Assembly (NCBI GenBank): GCA_900465915.1
Contig: UBKJ01000028.1
Coordinates: forward strand, 1-64,000
Length of the DNA: 64,000 bases
From: Hyphomicrobiales bacterium
GTDB lineage: Bacteria; Pseudomonadota; Alphaproteobacteria; Rhizobiales; Rhizobiaceae
Reading direction: 5' to 3'
Shown: one piece after another, positions 35,336-42,537 of the stretch
Layout of the letters: every line of letters begins with the position of its first letter
Position numbering within the stretch: the stretch's first letter is position 1
Position numbers and translations under genes: made by a program
The notes under the pieces: generated by a model
The model's input: the letters and a program-made list of their open reading frames with translations, nothing else
What the model was told of the DNA's origin: nothing
Database searches by the model: none

Positions 35336-36808
35336 ATGAAGGACGCCGATACGCGCCGCCGCAAGCCGGCCGCGCCGGAAGAGCCGGCCGAACAATTGAC
35401 GCGCGGCCGGCTGATCGTGGCGCTGGACGCGCTGCTCAAGACCGGCAGCGCGACCCTGGCCGCCAAAAAGCTGGGACTCAAGACCTCCGCCGTCAGCCGC
35501 ATGCTGGCGCAATTGCGCGAGCAGCTGAACGATCCGATCTTCACCCGCTCCGGGCGCGGCCTGGTTCCGACGCCCTTCGCCGAGGAAATTCGGCCCATGG
35601 TCGCCTCGGCGGCGGACGGGATCGAGGCCGTGTTCGAGCGCAACCGCGTCGACCGGCCGCGCGACGCGCCTTTCGACAGCATATGGAACAGGCCGACCGT
35701 CGCCGAGGCGCCCGAATTGCGCGTCCGCCCCGCTTATCTGATGGAGGGCGAGCCGTCGGCGCACGACATCGAGCGCAAGCTCGCCCGCATGGCCGAGGCC
35801 AACACGCCGCAGGAGCGGCTGACGCAGGCGCTGGGCGCGATCAGCACCAGCACGGGCCGCCGCCGTCCGCTGAGCACGGACGAGGCGCGCGAGGCGATGG
35901 CGATCATCCTCGGCGGCGAGGCCGATCCGGTGCAGATCGGCGCCTTCATGGGCATTTTGCAGTTCCGCAACACCACCGCCGGCGAGCTGGCCGGCTTCGT
36001 GCAGGCGGTGCGTGGCCATGTGGAGCGCCGCTTTCCCGCCGGCGCGATCGAGGCCGATCTCGACTGGCCCTGCTACGTGTCGCCCAACCAGCAGAATCCT
36101 CCCTGGTTCCTGCACGCCGCCAAGCTGGCGGCGCAGGCGGGCCACCGGGTGCTCTTGCACGGCGCGTCGGGGGCGGGCGACCGTTCCGGGCGGCTGGAAG
36201 TGGCGGCGCGGACGCTCGACATCCCCGTCTGCCTGACGGCGGAGGAGGTCTCGCGCGCGCTCGATGCGCATAATATCGCCTTCCTGCCGCTCGCCGCCTA
36301 TGCGCCGCAGGTCTATCGCCTGCTCGGCCTGCACCGGCTGACGGGGCATCGCTCGCCGGTGCGCGACGCGCTGCATCTGGCCGATCCCGGCCGCGCCCAA
36401 GCGAGCCTGTTCGGCGTGTCGCAATCCTCGAACCGCGAATTGCACCGCGACGCGGCGCAGATGCTGGGGCTGGAGGACGTCGCCATCCTCGGCAACGTGC
36501 GGGACGTGGCGCAGTTCGCGCCCTTCCGCAGCACGGCGATCTACCGGCTGGTCGGCGGCAGGCCGCTCGAGACCAAGGTGCGCTCCATCGCCGAGCCGCC
36601 GGTCCAGAAGCGGGCGCGCACCACGACGCTCGAATATTGGGGCGGCATATGGACGGGCGCGGCGGTCGAGGAGCGCGTGGAGAAGATTATCACCGCAACG
36701 ACGGCGCTGGCCCTGATGACGCTGGCGCGCGATTCCGACGCCCGCTTCGGCGACCATCTGGCCGAGGCGGAACGCTTGTGGAAGGAGCGGCGCGGACGGA
36801 GAGGATGA
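35336..36808 (+). CDS. LysR-type HTH fused to TrpD2/YbiB-like domain
   Basis: A 490-residue two-part protein. Residues about 20-85 are a LysR-type winged HTH (LIVALDALLKTGSATLAAKK; LKTSAVSRMLAQLREQL; IFTRSGRGLVPTPFAEEI). Residues about 145-450 resemble the anthranilate-phosphoribosyltransferase fold of the TrpD2/YbiB group (RRPLSTDEAREAMAIILGGE; QIGAFMGILQFRNTT; GHRVLLHGASG; HLADPGRAQASLFGVSQ). The PRPP-binding GTGGD motif of true TrpD is absent: the place reads YVSPNQQNPPW. So it is not a tryptophan enzyme. E. coli YbiB is a nucleic-acid-binding protein. It stands alone between a siderophore importer and a siderophore receptor; an iron-linked regulator is an inference. Confidence 0.75.
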   Translation: MKDADTRRRKPAAPEEPAEQLTRGRLIVALDALLKTGSATLAAKKLGLKTSAVSRMLAQLREQLNDPIFTRSGRGLVPTPFAEEIRPMVASAADGIEAVFERNRVDRPRDAPFDSIWNRPTVAEAPELRVRPAYLMEGEPSAHDIERKLARMAEANTPQERLTQALGAISTSTGRRRPLSTDEAREAMAIILGGEADPVQIGAFMGILQFRNTTAGELAGFVQAVRGHVERRFPAGAIEADLDWPCYVSPNQQNPPWFLHAAKLAAQAGHRVLLHGASGAGDRSGRLEVAARTLDIPVCLTAEEVSRALDAHNIAFLPLAAYAPQVYRLLGLHRLTGHRSPVRDALHLADPGRAQASLFGVSQSSNRELHRDAAQMLGLEDVAILGNVRDVAQFAPFRSTAIYRLVGGRPLETKVRSIAEPPVQKRARTTTLEYWGGIWTGAAVEERVEKIITATTALALMTLARDSDARFGDHLAEAERLWKERRGRRG

Positions 36809-36888
36809 CGGGATTTTACCATGCGGGCCGTGACATTATCGTCACGTTCGCGACGTGGTCCGCATGGCCGATTTAAGCAAATGATTGA

Positions 36889-36907
36889 TTTATTTTGATA
36901 AAATAAA
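36889..36907. promoter_or_regulatory. AT-rich 19-bp palindrome
   Basis: TTTATTTT (36889-36896) and AAAATAAA (36900-36907) around GAT. An all-AT palindrome in GC-rich DNA is conspicuous. It could be an operator of a Fur/Mur-like regulator, or the upstream A-tract side of a bidirectional terminator with the hairpin 6 bp further on. Confidence 0.4.
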
Positions 36908-36912
36908 AATCC

Positions 36913-36931
36913 CGCTGCGTCCGCCGCAGCG
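36913..36931 (+). terminator. Terminator-like hairpin after the HTH-TrpD2 gene
   Basis: CGCTGCG (36913-36919) pairs with CGCAGCG (36925-36931), loop TCCGC, followed by TTT. It lies 105 bp past the stop at 36808. A short stem and short T run make it a moderate Rho-independent terminator candidate. Confidence 0.5.
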
Positions 36932-36995
36932 TTTCCGCCCGCTCCGGCGCCGCGCCCGCGGCGAAAAACGCGCTTCATTGAATCGCTCAGGCAAA

Positions 36996-37012
36996 TTTGG
37001 AATCGTTCTGAA
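36996..37012 (+). promoter_or_regulatory. Candidate Irr box (ICE) upstream of TonB receptor
   Basis: TTTGGAATCGTTCTGAA matches TTTAGAA-N3-TTCTAAA at 12 of 14 fixed positions, each half with one A-to-G change. It lies 101 bp before the receptor ATG. It resembles the box at 35202-35218, and iron control of a siderophore receptor is expected. Confidence 0.5.
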
Positions 37013-37112
37013 ACATAATATTTGCCTTTCTTTTAAACTTGTCTCTAAAGCTCAACTATTCGTGAACGGGCGGACGGGTCCGGCTCGCGATAGGCATTTC
37101 AGGAGAGAGCGG

Positions 37113-39434
37113 ATGAACAAGGAAAAGACGCGGCCCGGCCTGCGTCCCCTCATTTCGGGCGCGGCCAGCGCCGGTCTGGCGGCGACCATTTCGACCTTGC
37201 CCATGGCGGCGCAGGCGCAGCAGGCCGGCGACGCCAACGAGCCCGAAAAGGCGAAGGGCGCGGTCCAGCTGAACACGATCACCGTCGAGGGCGCCGGCGA
37301 GGCGGGCGCGGAGAACACCAACGCCGCCGTGTCGAGTTCGTCGCGCCTTCCGGGCACGGTGAAGGACATCCCGCAGGTGGTGAACACCGTGCCGGAAAAA
37401 CTGATCGATGAGCAGAACGCCACCACGCTGGAGCAGGCGCTGCGCAACGTGCCCGGCATCACCGTCGCCATCGGCGAGGCCAATGGCGGCCCCAACGGCG
37501 ACCGCTTCCGCATCCGCGGCTTCGAGGCGATCGGCGATTCCTACAGCGACGGCCTGCGCGATTTCGGCGTCTATGTCCGCGACAGCTTCAACATGGAGCA
37601 GGTGCAGGTGCTGAAGGGCCCGAACGGCGAAAGCTTCGGCGTCGGCACCACCGGCGGCGCGATCAACACCACCACCAAGAGCGCGCGTCTCGGCACCTTC
37701 GGCAGCGCCGACGTCTCCTTCGGCAACGGGCCGCTGGTCCGCTCGACTCTCGACTACAATCACCAGATCGACGACACCACGGCCATCCGCTTCAACGCCA
37801 TGGGCAACCGGCAGGACATCGTCGACCGCGACCACAACAAGTCCGACCGCTGGGGCGTCGCGGGCTCGGTCGGCTTCGGCATCGGCACGGATACGAGCTG
37901 GTATCTCGACTATATGCACCAGTCCAACGACCGCACGCCCGATTACGGCGTGCCGATGGCCGCCAAGACGCCGACCGGCGCGGGCGTGCGCCGTCCGATC
38001 ACGGAACTGGGCATCCCCCGCTCCAACTATTACGGCAAGGAGACCGACAGCGACCGCTCGCAGGTCGACATGCTGACCTCGCGCTTCTCGACGCAGCCGA
38101 CCGAATGGCTGACGATCAAGAACGACACCCGCCTCGTGCGCTATCACCGCTATTTCAGCGAGACGACGACCAATTGCGGCGCCGACGACGCGGCCTGCAA
38201 CGCGGTCGGCCGGGCGCTCTACACCGGCGTCGGCAACCCGGCCCTGGCGCTGGGCGCCGGCGGCGGCGTGACCTACGACCAGACCAGCTGGGGCGTCCAG
38301 AACGTCACCACCGGCATCGCCGAATTCGAGACGGGCGCGTTCCGCCACCAGGCGGTGTTCGGCCTCGACATGTCCTACCAGCACGACGCGCGCCAGGGCT
38401 ACAGCTATCTCGGCGGCAAGGGGCCGGTCCCGACGCTGTGGGACCCGGACTATTCCTCGTCGAGCTACGACGTGGTGGAGAACCCCAATAACGTGAAGGG
38501 CTCGCATTCGCGCAATGTCGGCCTGTTCGTCAGCGACCGGCTGTGGCTGACCGAGCAGTTCTCGGTTCTCGGCGGCGTCCGCTGGGACTATTACGACGCG
38601 CATTACGACCAGCTCGCGGTGCCGCGCGGCGGCACGGTGGCGCAGCGCACCATCACCGACGCCGACACCAACTTCTTCAGCCCCAAGGTCAGCGCCATCT
38701 GGGAGCCGAACAAGGAGCAGACCTACTACGTCTCCTATTCGATCTCCAAGAACGTGCCGTGGGGGCAATATATCGCCTCGGACGTCAACGCCGTCACCAG
38801 CACCAAGACCGCCTGGGACCCGGAGACCAGCGACACGATCGAGGCCGGCGCCAAGCTCGACTTCCTCGACGGCCGGCTGGGCGTGACCGGCGCGGTGTTC
38901 CAGGTGACGAAGGACAACGCGGTCTACGCCAATCCCGACGGCTCGATCACGCTGAGCGGCGACAAGCAGCGCGTGCGCGGCGTCGAGCTGGGCGCGACCG
39001 GCCGGCTGACCGACCAGTGGAACGTCTACGCCGCCTATACCTATCTCGACAGCGAGATTCTCGATTCCGCGACCAAGGCGACGATCGGCAATCCGGTGGC
39101 GGGCGTGCCGCAGAATTCCGGCTCGATCTGGACCACCTACGACATCGCGCCGCATTTCGAGAGCCTGGACGGCGAATTGCTGCTCGGCGGCGGCGTCACC
39201 TACCGGCAGGGCGTCTATATCCGCAGCGACAAGATGGCGGCGGTGCCGCACAGCTTCACGCTGGACGCGCTGGTGTCCTACAAGACCAAGCGCTGGAACG
39301 TCGCCCTCAACGCCTACAACCTGACGAACCGCATCAATTACGATGCGTTCTTCCAGGGCGAGAACGCCAACACGTCGCGCGCGATCCCGTCTTCCGGACG
39401 CACCTTCGTGGTGAAGCTCGGAACGACGTTCTGA
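37113..39434 (+). CDS. TonB-dependent catecholate siderophore receptor (Fiu-like)
   Basis: A 773-residue outer-membrane receptor. A signal peptide ends at AAQAQQA; a TonB-box-like LNTITVEG follows at about residues 52-60; the plug domain has KDIPQVVNTVPEKLIDEQNA and DRFRIRGFEAIGDSYSDGLR; the beta barrel ends in a terminal Phe (FVVKLGTTF). The receptor type is that of E. coli Fiu / Pseudomonas PiuA (catechol siderophores). The start ATG 37113 follows AGGAGAGAG; an open frame extends to 36885 but would cross the promoter. Followed by a PiuC homologue, as in Pseudomonas. Confidence 0.9.
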   Translation: MNKEKTRPGLRPLISGAASAGLAATISTLPMAAQAQQAGDANEPEKAKGAVQLNTITVEGAGEAGAENTNAAVSSSSRLPGTVKDIPQVVNTVPEKLIDEQNATTLEQALRNVPGITVAIGEANGGPNGDRFRIRGFEAIGDSYSDGLRDFGVYVRDSFNMEQVQVLKGPNGESFGVGTTGGAINTTTKSARLGTFGSADVSFGNGPLVRSTLDYNHQIDDTTAIRFNAMGNRQDIVDRDHNKSDRWGVAGSVGFGIGTDTSWYLDYMHQSNDRTPDYGVPMAAKTPTGAGVRRPITELGIPRSNYYGKETDSDRSQVDMLTSRFSTQPTEWLTIKNDTRLVRYHRYFSETTTNCGADDAACNAVGRALYTGVGNPALALGAGGGVTYDQTSWGVQNVTTGIAEFETGAFRHQAVFGLDMSYQHDARQGYSYLGGKGPVPTLWDPDYSSSSYDVVENPNNVKGSHSRNVGLFVSDRLWLTEQFSVLGGVRWDYYDAHYDQLAVPRGGTVAQRTITDADTNFFSPKVSAIWEPNKEQTYYVSYSISKNVPWGQYIASDVNAVTSTKTAWDPETSDTIEAGAKLDFLDGRLGVTGAVFQVTKDNAVYANPDGSITLSGDKQRVRGVELGATGRLTDQWNVYAAYTYLDSEILDSATKATIGNPVAGVPQNSGSIWTTYDIAPHFESLDGELLLGGGVTYRQGVYIRSDKMAAVPHSFTLDALVSYKTKRWNVALNAYNLTNRINYDAFFQGENANTSRAIPSSGRTFVVKLGTTF

Positions 39435-39465
39435 TCGCACCGCATATGCGACGCGAAACTTGCTG

Positions 39466-39483
39466 CGGGCCGGAAACGGCCCG
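39466..39483 (+). terminator. Hairpin with GAAA tetraloop between receptor and piuC
   Basis: CGGGCCG (39466-39472) and CGGCCCG (39477-39483) enclose GAAA, a GNRA tetraloop. It lies 31 bp after the receptor stop, with no T run. Likely limits transcription into, or stabilises the receptor end of, a shared mRNA. Confidence 0.55.
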
Positions 39484-39552
39484 TGGCTTGCGTCATTTTC
39501 AACAGCCTCGCCCGCTCGCTACGGCCGGGCGATCCGATCCGGGGAAACGCCC

Positions 39553-40236
39553 ATGCTGATCCATCTTCGCAACCTGCTGACCAAGGAGGAAGTCGCCCAT
39601 TGCCGCGCGACGCTGGAACGGGCGGAATGGATATCCGGCGCCTCCAATGCGGGCGAGCAGGCGCGCAAGGTGAAGCGCAACCTGCAGGTTCCGCCGGAAT
39701 CGCCGGCGGCGCGCGAGCTGGGCGAGCTGATCCTGTCGGCGCTCGGCTGCAATCCGGTGTTCAACTCGGCGGTGATGCCCTTGCGCGTGCTGCCGCCGCT
39801 GTTCAACCGCTACGACATCGGCATGAAATACGGCGATCATGTCGACGGCGCCTTGCGCGCCGTCGCGCCCGGCGGCCCGCGCATGCGCCAGGACGTGTCG
39901 ACCACGCTGTTCCTCTCCGAGCCGGACGAATATGACGGCGGCGAGCTGGTCGTCGAGGACAGCCATGGCGGCCGTCGCGTCAAGCTGCCGGCCGGCGACG
40001 CCGTGGTTTATCCGACCACCAGCCTGCACCGCGTCGAGGAGATTACGCGCGGCTCGCGCTGGGCGTCGTTCTTCTGGACCCAGTCGATGATCCGGGACGA
40101 AAGCCAGCGCGCCATGCTGCACGAACTCGACAACGCCATCATCGGCCTGCGCCAGAGCCTGCCCGACGACCATCCGTCGGTGCTGTCGCTGGTCAATATC
40201 TATCACAACATGCTGCGCCGGCTGGCGGAGCTTTGA
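39553..40236 (+). CDS. piuC: Fe(II)/2-oxoglutarate-dependent PKHD-type hydroxylase
   Basis: A 227-residue dioxygenase matching PiuC/YbiX over its length. Iron ligands are H96 and D98 (YGDHVDGAL) and H159 (TSLHRVEEI); the 2-oxoglutarate Arg is in ITRGSRWASFFW about ten residues on. The product acted on is not known with certainty; piuC/ybiX genes accompany catecholate receptors and are iron-repressed. I chose ATG 39553 because the conserved start MLIHLRNLLTKEE begins there, with GGGGAAA just upstream. Confidence 0.92.
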   Translation: MLIHLRNLLTKEEVAHCRATLERAEWISGASNAGEQARKVKRNLQVPPESPAARELGELILSALGCNPVFNSAVMPLRVLPPLFNRYDIGMKYGDHVDGALRAVAPGGPRMRQDVSTTLFLSEPDEYDGGELVVEDSHGGRRVKLPAGDAVVYPTTSLHRVEEITRGSRWASFFWTQSMIRDESQRAMLHELDNAIIGLRQSLPDDHPSVLSLVNIYHNMLRRLAEL

Positions 40237-40264
40237 ACGCGCGCCAGGGGAAGGGACGCCGGCC

Positions 40265-41086
40265 ATGGGCGTGATCGACAGACTGGCGAGGGCGCTCCTG
40301 CCGCGGGCCGACGCCGCAAGGCGCAGGCGCTGGGCCTCGCCCGCGCCGGTCTTCGTCTTTCGCGGGCGCGAGCGGCTGCTCTCGCCGCAGGAGGCGGTGG
40401 CCGACGCGGAGACGATCCGGCTCCTGGAGCGCGCGGCGGCGCGGGGCGTGACGGAGGCGCAATTGGCGCTGGCGCGCATCCGCCTCACGCAGGGCGAGCA
40501 TGCCGATTTTCCCGCCGCCGTCCGCCTGCTGGAGCAGGCCGGCGCGGCGGGCGACGCCGAGGCGCTCAACCTGCTCGGGCGCTGCCACGAGCAGGGGCAG
40601 GGGACGGAGGCCGATCCGGCGGCGGCGGCCGATTGTTATGCGCGCGCGGCGGCGCTCGGCCATGCCTGGGCGATGTTCAACCTCGCCGATCTGTGCGGCC
40701 GCGGCCATGGCGTTCCGCGCGACGACGCCAAAGCTTACGGCCTTTATGCGGCGGCGGCCGAGAAAGGCCATGTCAAGTCGCTCAACATGCTGGGCCTTTT
40801 CCACGAAGAAGGGCGCGGCGTAGCGGTGGACCGCGCGCGGGCGCGGGCGCTGTTCGAGCAGGGCGCGGAGGGCGGCGATTGCTGGGCGCAATTCAATCTC
40901 GCGCGGCTTCTGGCCGCCGAGGGGGAGCGGGAGGCGGCGCTCGGCTGGATCGCCCGCTCGCTCGAAAACGGCTTTCCCGATTTCTGGCGCGCGGTGGCTG
41001 AAAGCCTCGCCGCGAGCCCGCAGCCGGAGTTCCGGCGCATGGCGCAGGCGGCGGCGGAGCGCCTGCGCGGCGAAGGCTGGCCATGA
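40265..41086 (+). CDS. Sel1-repeat (TPR-like) protein
   Basis: A 273-residue protein with about five Sel1-type repeats from residue about 55 to 230 (AEALNLLGRCHEQGQG; AWAMFNLADLCGRGHG; VKSLNMLGLFHEEGRG; CWAQFNLARLLAAEGE). No signal peptide seen; the N-terminus is basic (RADAARRRRWASP). Sel1 repeats form alpha-solenoids used for protein contacts. A Sel1 gene next to piuC is also known in Pseudomonas, so it is likely part of the same iron function. It overlaps the following gene by 4 bp. Confidence 0.83.
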   Translation: MGVIDRLARALLPRADAARRRRWASPAPVFVFRGRERLLSPQEAVADAETIRLLERAAARGVTEAQLALARIRLTQGEHADFPAAVRLLEQAGAAGDAEALNLLGRCHEQGQGTEADPAAAADCYARAAALGHAWAMFNLADLCGRGHGVPRDDAKAYGLYAAAAEKGHVKSLNMLGLFHEEGRGVAVDRARARALFEQGAEGGDCWAQFNLARLLAAEGEREAALGWIARSLENGFPDFWRAVAESLAASPQPEFRRMAQAAAERLRGEGWP

Positions 41087-42162
41087 CCATTCCCGCCGAC
41101 ACGGTGGCGCTCAGCGATTACGAGCGGCGCTTCGACGAGCGCGCCGATCCGGCCGTACGGGCCTATGTCTCGGGCTACGCCGCCGACGGCGTCACCTTTC
41201 GCGACAATCGCGCGGCTTTCGACGCCATCCGGCTTTTGCCGCGCGTGCTGCGCGACATGACGGGCGCGAGCGCCGAGACGACGCTTTTCGGCGAAACCTC
41301 GCCTTTCCCGGTCCTGATCGCGCCGACCGCTTTTCACAAGCTGGTCCACCCGGAAGGCGAGCTGGCGACCGCGCGCGCGGCCGGTCTCGCCGGGGTCTGG
41401 ACAACGGTCAGCACCCAGGCGAGCGTGTCGCTCGAAGACATAGCGCGGCAGGCGCGGGCGCCCTTGTGGTTCCAGCTTTATTGCCAGCCTTCGCCCGCCG
41501 ACACGCTGTCCTTGATCCGCCGCGCCGAGGAGGCCGGCTATCGCGCGCTGGTGCTGACCGTCGACGCGCCGATCAACGGCGTCCGCAACATGGAGCAGCG
41601 GGCCGGCTTCGCGCTGCCCGAGGGCGTGGAGGCGGTCAATCTCGCCGGTTTCGCGCCGCCTAGCTTCACGCCCCGGCAGGCGGGAAGCCCAATCTTCCAG
41701 GGTCTTCTCGACGGCGCGCCGACCTGGAAGACCCTCGAATGGCTGTGCCGGCAGACCGAGCTGCCGGTGCTGGTCAAGGGCGTGCTGCATCCCGACGACG
41801 CGCTTCTGGCGCTCGACGCCGGCGCGCGGGGCGTCATCGTCTCCAACCATGGCGGGCGGGTGCTGGACACGGCTCCGGCGGCGATCGCCATGCTGCCGCA
41901 TGTGGTCCGGCGCGTGAACGGACGCGCGCCGGTGCTGGTCGACGGCGGCGTCCGACGCGGCACGGATATAGTGAAGGCGCTCGCGCTCGGGGCCAGCGCC
42001 GTCCTCATCGGCCGGCCGGTGCTCCATGCGCTCGGCGTCGGCGGCGTGGTCGGCGTGGCGCATATGCTGACGATCCTGCGCACGGAATTCGAGGCCGCCA
42101 TGGCGCTCGCGGGCGTCAGGCGCGTGGAGGAAATCACGCGCGACATCCTGCTGGATATGTGA
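41083..42162 (+). CDS. FMN-dependent alpha-hydroxy-acid oxidase/dehydrogenase
   Basis: A 359-residue enzyme of the lactate/glycolate oxidase family (TIM barrel, FMN). Recognisable sites are PFPVLIAPTAFHKLVHPEGE, WFQLYCQP (substrate Tyr), LPVLVKGVLHPDDALLA (FMN Lys) and the catalytic base H256 in VSNHGGRVLD. It oxidises an (S)-2-hydroxy acid. Its ATG overlaps the Sel1 stop (ATGA), so it is translationally tied to the iron operon, which is unexpected for a lactate-type enzyme. It may act on a hydroxycarboxylate siderophore component, but that is inference. Confidence 0.87.
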   Translation: MTIPADTVALSDYERRFDERADPAVRAYVSGYAADGVTFRDNRAAFDAIRLLPRVLRDMTGASAETTLFGETSPFPVLIAPTAFHKLVHPEGELATARAAGLAGVWTTVSTQASVSLEDIARQARAPLWFQLYCQPSPADTLSLIRRAEEAGYRALVLTVDAPINGVRNMEQRAGFALPEGVEAVNLAGFAPPSFTPRQAGSPIFQGLLDGAPTWKTLEWLCRQTELPVLVKGVLHPDDALLALDAGARGVIVSNHGGRVLDTAPAAIAMLPHVVRRVNGRAPVLVDGGVRRGTDIVKALALGASAVLIGRPVLHALGVGGVVGVAHMLTILRTEFEAAMALAGVRRVEEITRDILLDM

Positions 42163-42537
42163 GGCGGTTTCGCGCCGGCGCGTTGCTCCGCCATTTTCCA
42201 GGCGGAAACTAGCCGTTGCGGCTATGAACGACGAAGACCGGCGCGCGAGTGATGACCAATATCGCCGGTTGCTCCAGCAAGTGAATGGCGGCGGGAAAAT
42301 CGTCATTCTCCCCTGGCGTAGAGCGGGTGCGTTGCGGGTCCCGCCCGAGCCGGAGAAGAAAGGTTTTTCGGCGATTATTCGCTCCCAACCGCAATCCGCC
42401 TTCGCTTGCCGCCGGCTAAAGAAGCCGCCTCCAACGCCCCGCCGATCGTTGACGCGCAAAATTATTTCACGAATGAAGAATCGACTTGCAGAAAATCGAT
42501 TTTTTCAGCATTCTGAACGGGCTTTGTGGGAGGAGCC
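42163..42537. other. 375-bp intergenic region upstream of the als-type operon
   Basis: No convincing gene; an open frame at 42224-42541 overlaps the next start codon and has no family resemblance. The first 280 bp are GC-rich. The last 90 bp (from about 42450) are AT-rich, contain the palindrome at 42492-42503, and end in the strong ribosome binding site GGGAGGAG before the ATG at 42538; this is the likely promoter. Confidence 0.6.
42492..42503 (+). promoter_or_regulatory. Candidate LacI-family operator
   Basis: AAAATCGATTTT, a perfect 12-bp palindrome with central CG, as in LacI-family operators (A/T arms around CG), 35 bp before the start of the first gene. The operon includes its own LacI-type regulator at 47129, the natural candidate to bind here. 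Confidence 0.45.

Larger units (their letters stand above)
36809..37112. other. 304-bp intergenic region before the TonB receptor
   Basis: No gene seen. It contains, in order, an AT-rich 19-bp palindrome (36889-36907), a terminator-like hairpin (36913-36931), a candidate Irr box (36996-37012), an AT-rich promoter-like stretch (37013-37060) and the receptor's ribosome binding site AGGAGAGAG (37101-37109). Confidence 0.6.

Noticed and set aside
35336..36808. Annotation as anthranilate phosphoribosyltransferase (TrpD)
   Set aside because: The PRPP-binding GTGGD motif is missing, an HTH domain is attached and no trp gene is nearby.
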